Shown piece by piece: positions 17,620 to 26,695 of a DNA stretch of 64,000 nucleotides. The position numbers and the translations under genes were made by a program. Each line of letters starts with the position of its first letter. Within the stretch, counting starts at the first letter, position 1. The notes under the pieces are model-generated. The model had not been told where the DNA came from and did no database searches. It saw nothing but the letters and a program-made list of their open reading frames with translations. Source of the DNA: Halieaceae bacterium (lineage in GTDB: Bacteria > Pseudomonadota > Gammaproteobacteria > Pseudomonadales > Halieaceae); NCBI GenBank assembly GCA_902613175.1, contig CACMGJ010000007.1:1-64000 (forward strand), given 5' to 3'.

Positions 17620-18459
17620 TTATTCGTATAGACTAGCCGCCATTTGCTCGAGGCCTCGAAAAATCTGAGTCTGATTATTTCGCTTCATTTCGACCATTTT
17701 TGAAGAATCGCAATTTCCAATCACGAATTCGTCCGCATACTTTGCCAATTCTGGCAAAATGGCAGCCGCTGCCTCCTCAGCAGTCAGGCCCTCAGTCATT
17801 ACACCGTCCTTGGCGCCTATGACAGATCCATCACCCGTCATAGCATTAGCGACTGCGCCCGTTTTAACTAACCCAGGGATTATGGTACTAACCTTTATGC
17901 CGTGATATGCAACCTCTGCCCTTAACGCATCTAGGAATCCGATGAGGCCAAACTTCGCTGCACAATAAGCCGTTCGCAAAGGCACTCCCACCTTACCGGC
18001 GACACTTGAGGTCCCCGCGATATGACCAGATCCCTGGCTAATCATGATTGGTAAAACCTGTTTTGTTAATGCGATTGGGCCAATAAGATCTACCTCCAGT
18101 GCTCTACGATATACTTCGAGGTTAGTGTCAGTACAAAAGTCACGGACTCCAACACCCGCATTATTAATCAGCAAGTCTATCCGAGAGAATGCTTGCATCA
18201 CTGCGTCGACTGTACGAGGCATAGCATCCACGTCAACAACATCCAGTGTAACAACGAGCACGTCTTGCTGATGCGCTCCAGCCTCAAGGCAGCGCGCTTT
18301 TACCCGCTCAAGCTCCAAAGTATTCCGCGCAGAAAGCACCAGTTTTGCGCCACTCGCAGCGAAGGCGACGGCCAACGCCTCGCCAATGCCCGCAGAGGCG
18401 CCAGTTATCCAAACCACCTTTTGAGCAAACGAATCTTGATTACTATTCTCTTTGTCCAT
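17620..18459 (-). CDS. Short-chain dehydrogenase/reductase
   Basis: This 279-residue classical SDR has TGASAGIG near residue 20, NNAGVG near 98, and catalytic Ser, Tyr and Lys in GTSSVAG...AYCAAKFGLIG. I start at the ATG at 18459 because GGAGG lies 8 nt upstream; the frame stays open a little further. The layout is like the DHRS7-type SDRs. It is a single gene on the minus strand. The substrate is unknown. The 314 bp between it and the next esterase (18460-18773) show nothing recognisable. Confidence 0.85.
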   Translation of the reverse strand: MDKENSNQDSFAQKVVWITGASAGIGEALAVAFAASGAKLVLSARNTLELERVKARCLEAGAHQQDVLVVTLDVVDVDAMPRTVDAVMQAFSRIDLLINNAGVGVRDFCTDTNLEVYRRALEVDLIGPIALTKQVLPIMISQGSGHIAGTSSVAGKVGVPLRTAYCAAKFGLIGFLDALRAEVAYHGIKVSTIIPGLVKTGAVANAMTGDGSVIGAKDGVMTEGLTAEEAAAAILPELAKYADEFVIGNCDSSKMVEMKRNNQTQIFRGLEQMAASLYE

Positions 18460-18773
18460 TTTATCTACCTCCGTACTTGTGAAGTAATTTTCCCTCAAAC
18501 GTTTTTCCCACTCTCTGAGCCTGTGATACCACTATTTTTCTCAAGAAAATTTAATACCCGCAATGGTCAACCACGACGCCAGTTTGACCATCGATTCCCA
18601 AACAAAAAAAGGTTTGCCACCATTACGGGCCATGCATCTTCTGCACAGAGTTCTGCACATATTTCGGGCTCGACAGAACGGAGCCTACCCTACTGAGTTT
18701 CACCATGACACAACGGTGGTCCAACGAATTCCATTAACAAAGAGATATCGATCAGTAAACCGCATTCACCGCT

Positions 18774-19976
18774 TCACTCTCGAAGATGGGCCTCCAAAAA
18801 CTTTTTGAGATCGCCCAGTGCCGCCTCGAATTCAGACGAGCCGGGGGCAGCCAGATAAGCTCCATGAGGGATACCTTCAAAGACATTCAGATCGGCCACC
18901 GCACCCGCATCACGCAATTTTCGATGAACTTTGACCGTATCGCTCAGCAATAAATCCCTGGTGCCCGATACCAAATAGGTGGGAGGGAACCCCTCGTATT
19001 CCCCGTAGAGCGGCGAGATCAGTGGATTTTTAAGATCGAAGTCACCAGCGTATAGTTTGGCGGCCGCGCGAATCACCCCCTCGACCGTCGGCAAGGTATT
19101 GTCAACATATTCATTGGTAATGATGGTGTCACCCGTGTACAAAAGATCGGCATTAGGAGTGCCCACAAATAATGCCCCAGGCAGGCTTTCTGAGAGTTCT
19201 TTTAATCGTAAAACCATGGCCAATGTAAGATTGCCACCAGCAGAACTACCACCTACAGCAATAAGTTCGGCGGGCAAGCTACCGAGCAACTCCTGATAAA
19301 CTGTGACCAGGTCGTTTAGAGCGGCTGGGAAGGGGCTGACTGTTGACAGCGTATAGTCAACGGAAACCACCTCGATCCCGGAACTGGCAGCGATCATAGC
19401 ACCCTCCCGAGTTGCCATAACACCTCCACCCATAAAATGTCCCCCGCCGTGCGCATGCAAAAAAATGCGCCCCTCCATGGACTCGGCGATGCGGGAGGGC
19501 CTAATTCTAAATGCCCTGACTCCAGCGATCTCAATGGCTTCGATCTCAACATCAAATAAGCTTTCGTGAGTTTCAAGGGTGACGTTTTGGTACTGCATCA
19601 TCGTTTGTTCAGCAAAGCGAAGAAGATTTTGACGCAGATCGCCTGGCGGTAGCGCTCTTCTCGTATCAAGTAAAGGAGATCCCAATGACGAGACGATTTG
19701 GTGTGTTTCTTTACTCAAGCCCTTAGCGACCGATATTTTTTTTTCGGGCACCACCCAGTCCGCTAACACATTTGACCCATACGCAAAGCCGAAGAAACTC
19801 AAAAAAAGGATCCAAAACCCTCTGATAATTTCGAATATTGCTCTCAAATCGACCCCGAGAATGGTGCACTCTTGTTGTGTCACAGTTAAGCACGAAGAGA
19901 GTACCGCAGCGCTAAGGCAAAAGTTATTGCAAAATAGGACTTCGTTATTATTCGACACCAAACTACATATAGACAC
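18774..19976 (-). CDS. Alpha/beta hydrolase (HSL family) with N-terminal hydrophobic segment
   Basis: The catalytic part has the HSL motif HGGGHFMGGG, the nucleophile elbow GGSSAGGN, the acid in GTRDLLLSD and the base in IPHGAYL, so a complete triad is present. An N-terminal hydrophobic stretch (GFWILFLSFFGFAYG) may anchor or export it. The start is uncertain: the frame is open for 400 codons, but a start just before this stretch (TTG near 19844) is more likely. It stands alone on the minus strand and diverges from the DUF1330 gene. Confidence 0.75.
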   Translation of the reverse strand: MSICSLVSNNNEVLFCNNFCLSAAVLSSCLTVTQQECTILGVDLRAIFEIIRGFWILFLSFFGFAYGSNVLADWVVPEKKISVAKGLSKETHQIVSSLGSPLLDTRRALPPGDLRQNLLRFAEQTMMQYQNVTLETHESLFDVEIEAIEIAGVRAFRIRPSRIAESMEGRIFLHAHGGGHFMGGGVMATREGAMIAASSGIEVVSVDYTLSTVSPFPAALNDLVTVYQELLGSLPAELIAVGGSSAGGNLTLAMVLRLKELSESLPGALFVGTPNADLLYTGDTIITNEYVDNTLPTVEGVIRAAAKLYAGDFDLKNPLISPLYGEYEGFPPTYLVSGTRDLLLSDTVKVHRKLRDAGAVADLNVFEGIPHGAYLAAPGSSEFEAALGDLKKFLEAHLRE

Positions 19977-20015
19977 GCAAGTTCAAGTAATCAATATTCA
20001 GGTATGCGCGCGCTT

Positions 20016-20051
20016 AAAAAAGCGTTGTAGACGCTGGCTATGCGCTTTTTT
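20016..20051. other. Hairpin with A- and T-rich arms in a divergent promoter region
   Basis: AAAAAAGCG pairs with CGCTTTTTT, with an inner alternative AGCG/CGCT stem. It looks like a terminator but lies between two divergent genes, so it may be an attenuator or the end of a short unannotated transcript. Confidence 0.35.
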
Positions 20052-20142
20052 TAATTGTTTGTGCGTCGTTTTTCATCGTATTGAGCACGATTGAATTGTT
20101 GACGATACTTCTCAAACATCAAATTTAGCTGCGGAGACTCAA

Positions 20143-20553
20143 ATGAATTATATAAACGCGACCACGAAAACCGAGGCGCAAATAGAGGCATTACTTGCAG
20201 TCGATGATGGCGGCCCAATCTGTATGGTTAACTTACTGAAATTTAATGAAAAAGCTGAGTATGAAGATGGTCGTGAGACCAATCTGTCTGGCGCGGAGGC
20301 ATATCAAATCTACGGCGCGGCCACCGGGCCACTTATAAAGAAGTTGGGGGGAGAAATTGTTTTCACTAGTGTGCTTAAAGGGATGGTGGTCGGAGAGGTA
20401 GAGGAACTTTGGGACGTGATGGCAATTGCCAAATATCCAACGCTGCAGTCGTTTATCGACATGGTCTCTTCGACCGAATACCTGAGTGCTTACCACCACC
20501 GCATTGCTGGGCTTAAGGGACAACTCAATATCGCAAGCACACAAGTGATCTAA
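20143..20553 (+). CDS. DUF1330-like protein
   Basis: This 136-residue protein has the dimeric ferredoxin-like features of DUF1330 proteins: GGPICMVNLLKF near residue 25, a central GAATGPLIKKLGG, and LWDVMAIAKYPTLQSFIDMVSSTEY in the second half. It is the first gene of a plus-strand set with the class II aldolase-like gene (98 bp on) and an MFS transporter. Its biochemical role is unknown. Confidence 0.7.
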   Translation: MNYINATTKTEAQIEALLAVDDGGPICMVNLLKFNEKAEYEDGRETNLSGAEAYQIYGAATGPLIKKLGGEIVFTSVLKGMVVGEVEELWDVMAIAKYPTLQSFIDMVSSTEYLSAYHHRIAGLKGQLNIASTQVI

Positions 20554-20651
20554 CGCTAAGCTTCGCCAGCACAATAGAAACATGCCTACTAATTAGAAAA
20601 ATCAGGGCAGAAATATTCTCTCACATCAAACGTTTTAAAAAGGGGTACCCA

Positions 20652-21386
20652 ATGTCAAATGAGGAACAGAGGCTACGAGTCCAGTTAGCGGCTTGCTATA
20701 GAATTTTTGACTACCTCGGCTGGAGCGAACTGATCTACAACCACATTACTGCAAAACTGCCTGGGCCAGAGAAACATTTTTTAATCAACCCGTACGGTCT
20801 TCATTACAGTGAAGTCACAGCCTCCAAACTCGTCAAAGTCGACCTTGAAGGTAACGTAATTGGTAGCGCGCTTTACCCTGTTAACAGGGCAGGCATCGTG
20901 ATTCACACCGCTATTCACGCGGCGCGCCCTGACGTGCACTGTATCGCCCACACCCATACAACTGCTGGCATGGCAGTGGCCTGCTCACAGGAGGGTCTGC
21001 GTGCCGACAATTTTTATTCCGCGCTTCTGAACAATCATATTGCCTACCACGCATTTGAGGGCATCACAGTAATGGACGACGAGAAAGAGCGTTTGGTGTC
21101 AAACTTAGGGGATAAAAGTCTGATGATTTTAGAAAATCATGGTCTGTTATCGACTGGTCGCAGTATTGCAGAAGCCTTCGTCAATCTATGGGGCATGGAA
21201 CGGGCCTGTGAAGTTCAAACACTTGCCGACTCCACCGGCCGACCAGGCATTCGAATTAGCGATGCGATACTAGCGAAGTCGGAGCAATTAGCAGCCATAC
21301 AGTCGATGGGAGAGCCCGCCGGGCAGCTTGAATTTGATGCATTTACAAGACTGATCGAAAAGATCGATCCCACATATAAAACCTAG
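20652..21386 (+). CDS. Class II aldolase/adducin family protein
   Basis: This 244-residue protein has the class II aldolase fold. The metal-binding His pair is in AHTHTTAG near residue 98, and the third His in ENHGLLSTG near 162. An N-terminal WSELIYNHITAK matches the family phosphate-binding region. It would cleave or epimerise a sugar-like or hydroxy-keto compound using a divalent metal. AGGGGT lies upstream of the start. The MFS gene follows after 21 bp, so import and breakdown of one substrate are probably linked. Confidence 0.85.
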   Translation: MSNEEQRLRVQLAACYRIFDYLGWSELIYNHITAKLPGPEKHFLINPYGLHYSEVTASKLVKVDLEGNVIGSALYPVNRAGIVIHTAIHAARPDVHCIAHTHTTAGMAVACSQEGLRADNFYSALLNNHIAYHAFEGITVMDDEKERLVSNLGDKSLMILENHGLLSTGRSIAEAFVNLWGMERACEVQTLADSTGRPGIRISDAILAKSEQLAAIQSMGEPAGQLEFDAFTRLIEKIDPTYKT

Positions 21387-21407
21387 AATCCGACACGGAA
21401 AAGCCAT

Positions 21408-22715
21408 ATGTCTGACAAGACTCAAGATACCCAAAAAATTTCGTCTTCGGATATGGGCTTCCTATGTCTAATGACTGCCCTCAATGTATTAAATATGCTC
21501 GACCGGAATTTGCTATCGGCGTTCGCAAACTACATTGTGCCCGACCTCGGCCTCAGTAATACCGAATACGCTCTACTTACAGGCTTGGTATTCCTCATAT
21601 TTTACTCAATCGCGGGCCTATACATGGGCATGCTAGCCGACACTGTTAACCGAATGCACCTGATTAGCTTTGGGGTAGGTTTATGGAGCGCATTAACGGC
21701 GGCATCGGGATTGGCCTGGAATTTTTTAAGTATGGCTATTCCAAGGATGTTTATCGGCGTGGGCGAGTCGATCTTAACCCCGAGTGCAATGTCTCTTTTG
21801 GCCGATCGTTTTCCCCAGTCCCGCTTGGGCTTTGCAGCTGGCTTTTATTACTTAGGTGCGCCTGTGGGTGCTGGCGCCAGTTTTTTACTTGCGGGCTACC
21901 TGGGTCCAATTATTGGTTGGCGCAATTGCTTCTACATACTCGGGGCGATTGGCATCGCGCTCGCGGTGTTGGTACTTGTGACCAAGGAAACACCGAGGCG
22001 CCACTTAGTCAATTCCGAAACAACGAAGGAACAGCCCAGAATCAGAGAGATTGCAAAAATTGCGATGGCTGCCATCCCAAAATCCCCCGCACTCATGGCC
22101 GCGATGGCAGGCGCTATGATAATGCACGTCTTCATTGGAGCGGGTTACTTCGATCAACTTTGGTTTGTTCAAGAGCGTGGTTTCCAACGAGATGAGATTG
22201 CCAAGCTAACAGGCTTTATGGGTTTAACCGGAGGCGTGATCGGCACATTCGTAGGCGGCTTGGGAAGCGATTTGTTTACTCAGAAGACGGGGTACGGCCG
22301 CTTGGCATTCTTATTCCTGCTACTGCTGGCCTGCGCCCCCTGTATGATAGCGTTTAGATTAGCATCAGGCGATTCCATTTGGATCCCGATCGGCCTTTTC
22401 TTGGGAATGTTTCAAATTGGGGCGTTCTTCGGTCCTTTTTTCGCTAGCGTTCAAGGACTCATCCCGCCAGAAGTCCGTTCAACAGTCATAGCATTCTCAA
22501 TATTGTTGATGAACGTTATAGGCCTAGGGATTGGCATAACCCTGACCGGGGTGGCTATTGATTTTATGACCGCTTACGGAGTGGAGGAACCTTATTCAGT
22601 GACACTTTTGTGGTTCACGGTCTGCTCGTTGTTCCTCGCCATGCCGTGTTTTCTTTTTGCTGGTCTGCGCTATAAGCAAGATCAAGAGCGTCTGGGGCTA
22701 GTGGAGTCCGGATGA
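21408..22715 (+). CDS. MFS transporter (spinster-like)
   Basis: This 435-residue inner-membrane transporter has about 12 membrane segments. It carries the family signatures LNMLDRNLLSAFANYIVPDL near the N-terminus and IPRMFIGVGESILTPSA in the fourth helix region. It is closely similar to the MFS protein at 31679, so the two are paralogs and may carry related substrates. It is the third gene of the DUF1330-aldolase operon. Confidence 0.9.
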   Translation: MSDKTQDTQKISSSDMGFLCLMTALNVLNMLDRNLLSAFANYIVPDLGLSNTEYALLTGLVFLIFYSIAGLYMGMLADTVNRMHLISFGVGLWSALTAASGLAWNFLSMAIPRMFIGVGESILTPSAMSLLADRFPQSRLGFAAGFYYLGAPVGAGASFLLAGYLGPIIGWRNCFYILGAIGIALAVLVLVTKETPRRHLVNSETTKEQPRIREIAKIAMAAIPKSPALMAAMAGAMIMHVFIGAGYFDQLWFVQERGFQRDEIAKLTGFMGLTGGVIGTFVGGLGSDLFTQKTGYGRLAFLFLLLLACAPCMIAFRLASGDSIWIPIGLFLGMFQIGAFFGPFFASVQGLIPPEVRSTVIAFSILLMNVIGLGIGITLTGVAIDFMTAYGVEEPYSVTLLWFTVCSLFLAMPCFLFAGLRYKQDQERLGLVESG

Positions 22716-22811
22716 ACCCATTGGACCGAAGGGTTATGAGCGAGGGGCACGTTACCGTAGCCTACATAAAGGACCACGATTGCGAAACTGAATTTTGTTG
22801 CGTTGAGGCCG

Positions 22812-23486
22812 TCAATCGAATCCCTTATAGCTCACAAATGAAGAGTTTGGAGCGCGAGTAGACCTGACATCATTGGCCGGGAAATTTGCTTCGGGATACC
22901 CCATGGCAATGCAGATCATAATATTCTGATCGTCAGGTATCCGCGCATGCTCTCGAACTACATCTGACTGCATGATTCCTTGCCCGTTGATGACACAACC
23001 TATGCCACGCTCCCAGGCCGCGAGCACGATTCCGTAGGCGAGCGCGCCCAAACCAAAGTGGGTAATTGCAGCTGGATCAAGATATTTGTCGTAGGTAAGA
23101 ACCAGTGATACGGGGGCATCAAATTGTCGAAAGCCTCGCAACATCCAATCCATGCGCCTTTCCTTGTCGTGCCTCTCAATGCCCATCGCCTCGAAGAGCT
23201 GGATTGCCACATCAACTTGATTTTGCCGATGCTCTCCTTCGTATTCTTCTTTGTAAGGAAAATCACGAACATGAGGTTTACCCTCAAGCGTATTTTTAGT
23301 GTTCCCCTCGCGGATTCTGTCCAGCACCTCACCGGCCACTGCATGAATATGCCAAGTCTGGGTATTGTAGGAGGATGGGGCCCATTTAGCCGTATCGATA
23401 ATCTTATCGATTATCTCCACTGGTATGGGATCTGATTTGAAACCCCTCGTGCTCTTTCTAGAGCGGGCGAATGTTGAAAAGTTCAT
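22812..23486 (-). CDS. Nitroreductase family protein
   Basis: This 224-residue FMN-dependent nitroreductase-fold protein has the N-terminal flavin-binding segment RKSTRGF, WAPSSYNTQTWH near residue 35 and GLGALAYGIVLAAWERGIG near 160. These enzymes reduce nitro, quinone or halogenated aromatic groups with NAD(P)H. I start at the ATG at 23486, which has AAAGGGG upstream, rather than further up in the frame. It follows the acyl-CoA dehydrogenase gene by 74 bp on the same strand. Its substrate is unknown. Confidence 0.85.
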   Translation of the reverse strand: MNFSTFARSRKSTRGFKSDPIPVEIIDKIIDTAKWAPSSYNTQTWHIHAVAGEVLDRIREGNTKNTLEGKPHVRDFPYKEEYEGEHRQNQVDVAIQLFEAMGIERHDKERRMDWMLRGFRQFDAPVSLVLTYDKYLDPAAITHFGLGALAYGIVLAAWERGIGCVINGQGIMQSDVVREHARIPDDQNIMICIAMGYPEANFPANDVRSTRAPNSSFVSYKGFD

Positions 23487-23560
23487 GTAGGCCCCTTTCT
23501 GGTAAAAATTTAACTTTGAAACAGTTTTCGACGTGCTCAACTGGCAACGGGGTCCGATGT

Positions 23561-25372
23561 TCAAAAATAGGCTGCAGGCATATCGAAACACGTGCTCTCA
23601 TTTATTTCTAATAAAGCTGCTTTCTGAACCGTCTGAGGAAGCTCTCGGTAAATAAAATATTGCGCGGCAGAAACCTTGCCCTGATAAAAGTCGTGTTCAG
23701 GCTCATTAGGGCCCAGGTCGCTAGTACTGAGTTTTCGCGCAGCTACTACCGCCTGCTGCAACCAAATCCAAGCCATTACAACCTGCCCAAACATATCAAG
23801 ATAGATCGTCGCATTAGCCAAACCACTGTCAGGATCTTCCACAACCCTAGGCAAGAGTGACTCAGTGACTCTATTGGTTCTCTCAATGGCCGCTCTGACT
23901 GGAGGCGCCAAATGAGCTATCTGCGGAAGGTTCTCAGCATCGGCAACGGTCTTGTCAACCTTCGCCAAAAACATTTGATAGCTTTCGCCGTTATTAAGTA
24001 AAACTTTACGGCCCAGAAGATCTAATCCATGGATACCTTCCGTCCCCTCATGAATCGGGTTCAAACGCTGGTCACGATATAACTGCTCCACGGGATAATC
24101 TCTGACGTAGCCGGCTCCGCCGAGTACTTGAATCGCGAGATCGTTGCTGACGCACCCATATTTTGACGGATAGCTTTTTACAATTGGGGTTAGGAAATCT
24201 AGCAATATAGCAGCGTCTCTGCGATCAAAAGGCGAATCTGCTGTCTTACTATCTTCAGAAAGCGAGGTAGCGTACAGGCAGAGCGCTAAACTCCCCTCGG
24301 CATAAGATTTCTGTGCTAGCAGCATTCGGCGCACGTCCGCATGCTCAATAATATTGACTTGGGGAGCCTGCGGGTCTCTGGTCGACGGCAAACGACCTTG
24401 AGGTCGTTCCCGCGCATAGTCTAGCGACTCGAGGAAGCCTCGGTAAGCAAGTGCAGAGGCTCCCAATCCCACACCGATCCTTAAGTCATTCATCATCTTA
24501 AACATGTAACGCAGACCGTGATTAGGCTCCCCCACGAGATAACCAATGGCTCCGCGGTTTTCCCCAAAATTTAAAACTGTCGACGTCGCACTCTTATTTC
24601 CCATTTTGTGTAACAGGCCAGCCAAAGCAACGTCATTTCGTGCTCCCGTCGTGCCATCCGTATTGACTAGAAACTTCGGCACGATGAACAATGAAATACC
24701 ACGAGTTCCGCTAGGTGCACCCTCAATTCTGGCAAGGACGAGGTGAACAATATTTTCGGAGAGACCGTGATCGCCATTACTAATGTAAATCTTTTGCCCT
24801 CGAATAAGGTAGCTGCTGCCTTCATTCACATGAGCCGACGTTGTAATATCGGCAAGCGTTGACCCCTGACCTGGCTCAGTCAAGGCCATAGTGCCTGTGC
24901 TTCTGCCATCGATCATGGATGCGAGAAACTGCGATTTTTGCTGCTCACTTCCAAATGTTCTGATCAGATTACTTGCTGCGTTGGTGACAAAATAATAGCC
25001 ACTACTTCCTGAATTCGCGGCCTGAATGAGACCACCCGCCACCTTGCAAATGACGTCTGGAAGTTGAACACCCCCCTCGTCATAGTCATAGTTCGCACCC
25101 AGGAGCCCAAACTCAACGGTGGCATCCCACGCCGCTTTAATTGGAGGTATAAGTTTCACTACGCCATTTTCGAAAAGTGGCTCGTGTTTATCGCCCTCCT
25201 GATAATGGTTTGCATAGAAGTTCGTTGCGATGTCTCTCACACCCGAAATGGTGGCGTCAAAGCTCTCCCGGGAGTGATCAGAATAACGCGGTCGCTCAAG
25301 AAGCCCCTCGGTATCGAGAAATTCATACAAAAGAAAATCTATGTCGCGCTGATTAAGTGTATGGGCAGTCAT
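23561..25372 (-). CDS. Acyl-CoA dehydrogenase, large (DmdC/FadE-like)
   Basis: This 603-residue flavoprotein resembles the DmdC-type acyl-CoA dehydrogenases, which are about 200 residues longer than standard ones because of a C-terminal extension. MALTEPGQGST near 168 and KIYISNGDHG near 200 mark the FAD and substrate domains. The catalytic Glu is probably in NPIHEGTEGIHGLDLLGRKV. It would form an enoyl-CoA from an acyl-CoA. The nitroreductase gene follows on the same strand, and a GST-like gene diverges from it. Confidence 0.9.
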   Translation of the reverse strand: MTAHTLNQRDIDFLLYEFLDTEGLLERPRYSDHSRESFDATISGVRDIATNFYANHYQEGDKHEPLFENGVVKLIPPIKAAWDATVEFGLLGANYDYDEGGVQLPDVICKVAGGLIQAANSGSSGYYFVTNAASNLIRTFGSEQQKSQFLASMIDGRSTGTMALTEPGQGSTLADITTSAHVNEGSSYLIRGQKIYISNGDHGLSENIVHLVLARIEGAPSGTRGISLFIVPKFLVNTDGTTGARNDVALAGLLHKMGNKSATSTVLNFGENRGAIGYLVGEPNHGLRYMFKMMNDLRIGVGLGASALAYRGFLESLDYARERPQGRLPSTRDPQAPQVNIIEHADVRRMLLAQKSYAEGSLALCLYATSLSEDSKTADSPFDRRDAAILLDFLTPIVKSYPSKYGCVSNDLAIQVLGGAGYVRDYPVEQLYRDQRLNPIHEGTEGIHGLDLLGRKVLLNNGESYQMFLAKVDKTVADAENLPQIAHLAPPVRAAIERTNRVTESLLPRVVEDPDSGLANATIYLDMFGQVVMAWIWLQQAVVAARKLSTSDLGPNEPEHDFYQGKVSAAQYFIYRELPQTVQKAALLEINESTCFDMPAAYF

Positions 25373-25570
25373 AAGACGAAATCTTTACCGTTAAAACCAG
25401 ATACGAGCGGTCAATTGAGCTTCATTTAGAAATTCAGGTCTAACTACATTTCGGTATTAAGTGATAAGGCAATTCTATTAATGATGGTCAGGACGGAGCG
25501 AAGATTGATGTTAAGGTTTTGAGTTGTTCCGCGAGCAAAAAACAGCGACATCAGCAAGGTAACGCACGTC

Positions 25571-26614
25571 ATGTATCAAGGCACTTACACTTTAATCGGC
25601 CAAGAGATGAGCATGTTCACACGAAAGCTCGAGGGTCAATTGCGCTATCAGCACATCCCCTTCCAATGGGAGATAAAGTCCCAACAAAATACTGACGGTA
25701 TCAATACCCGCGCTGGTACGCACTTCATACCAGTCCTGAAAACACCTGATGGCTGGCTCATTAACGACACCATAAGCATTGGACCTTTATTGCATGATCG
25801 TTTTAGAGACTGTCCTGTCATTCCAGACAGCTCCATGCAACGAGGTAGCTGCTTTATTTTGGAAGACTTCTTCAATCACTGGTACCCGAGACACGCCCTT
25901 CACTCTCGGTGGTGTTACCCAGACAATGTGACCGTAACCGGTCGGAGGTTTGGTGCGAATGTGCTGCTTGGCAAACAGATTGAAACTAAGCTGACCCATG
26001 AGGAAGAGCGCCAAATTGCTGGATTTGGCGAAATCATGCTCAATGAGTTTGGTGCCAAGGCGTGTGAAGTTCAGGGCGCAGGACCTGACCAAAGTGATGC
26101 CATAAAGGCCGACTTTGCTGATCTACTGGAACTTTTAGTCGCTCATTTCAACGATCATGACTTTTTATTGGGTGAGCGTGCTTGTATTGCCGACTTCGCT
26201 CTCGTGGGTCCGTTCGCAGCACATTTTCTACTCGATCCGGAGCCCAGAAGCTGGCTCGGAGATCACCTAACGCTTTTCGAGAATTACGTTGAGCGGGTTT
26301 GGGCCGGTGCTCAAGGAGATATGAAATGGAAGGAAAATGATGAGCTACCGGCAACCCTGTGGTCGCTATTCGACTACGTCGTCAACCGCTACCATCTTTT
26401 TGCTGAAGCCAGCATTACCGCCGCAAGCCAAGGTCAAAAATTTTTCGAATTAGATCTTGGCCATGGTCCCTTCGTTGCTCGTTCCATGAAACGTTTGGAA
26501 AAAGCCCGGTTACATGTGCAAGACGAGATTTTACGATCCGACTGTGTGGACACAGTCATGGCTGAGAGTGACATCATGACTTTCTATTTGGCTGAGCCAA
26601 AAATATTGAAGTAA
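25571..26614 (+). CDS. GST-like protein with C-terminal extension
   Basis: This 347-residue protein has a thioredoxin-like N-terminal GST domain (YTLIGQEMSMFTRKLEGQLRY) and the helical domain with DFLLGERACIADFALVGPF near 195. About 90-100 residues follow, making it longer than a standard GST (200-230). It is related in layout to the gene at 26696, which is convergent with it. It could conjugate or reduce an electrophile with glutathione. No obvious catalytic Cys is seen in the N-terminal motif. Function is inferred from fold only. Confidence 0.7.
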   Translation: MYQGTYTLIGQEMSMFTRKLEGQLRYQHIPFQWEIKSQQNTDGINTRAGTHFIPVLKTPDGWLINDTISIGPLLHDRFRDCPVIPDSSMQRGSCFILEDFFNHWYPRHALHSRWCYPDNVTVTGRRFGANVLLGKQIETKLTHEEERQIAGFGEIMLNEFGAKACEVQGAGPDQSDAIKADFADLLELLVAHFNDHDFLLGERACIADFALVGPFAAHFLLDPEPRSWLGDHLTLFENYVERVWAGAQGDMKWKENDELPATLWSLFDYVVNRYHLFAEASITAASQGQKFFELDLGHGPFVARSMKRLEKARLHVQDEILRSDCVDTVMAESDIMTFYLAEPKILK

Positions 26615-26695
26615 ATCTTAGGTGTAAATCTATCGTTGTTATCGCCTAAAACGTGTTTGGCATAGATGTGCGCGATAACGCCAATTGATCGCGGA

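Noticed and set aside
22716-22811. Possible selenocysteine TGA at the end of the nitroreductase gene
   Set aside because: The sequence after the stop has no family similarity and soon ends; ordinary stop.
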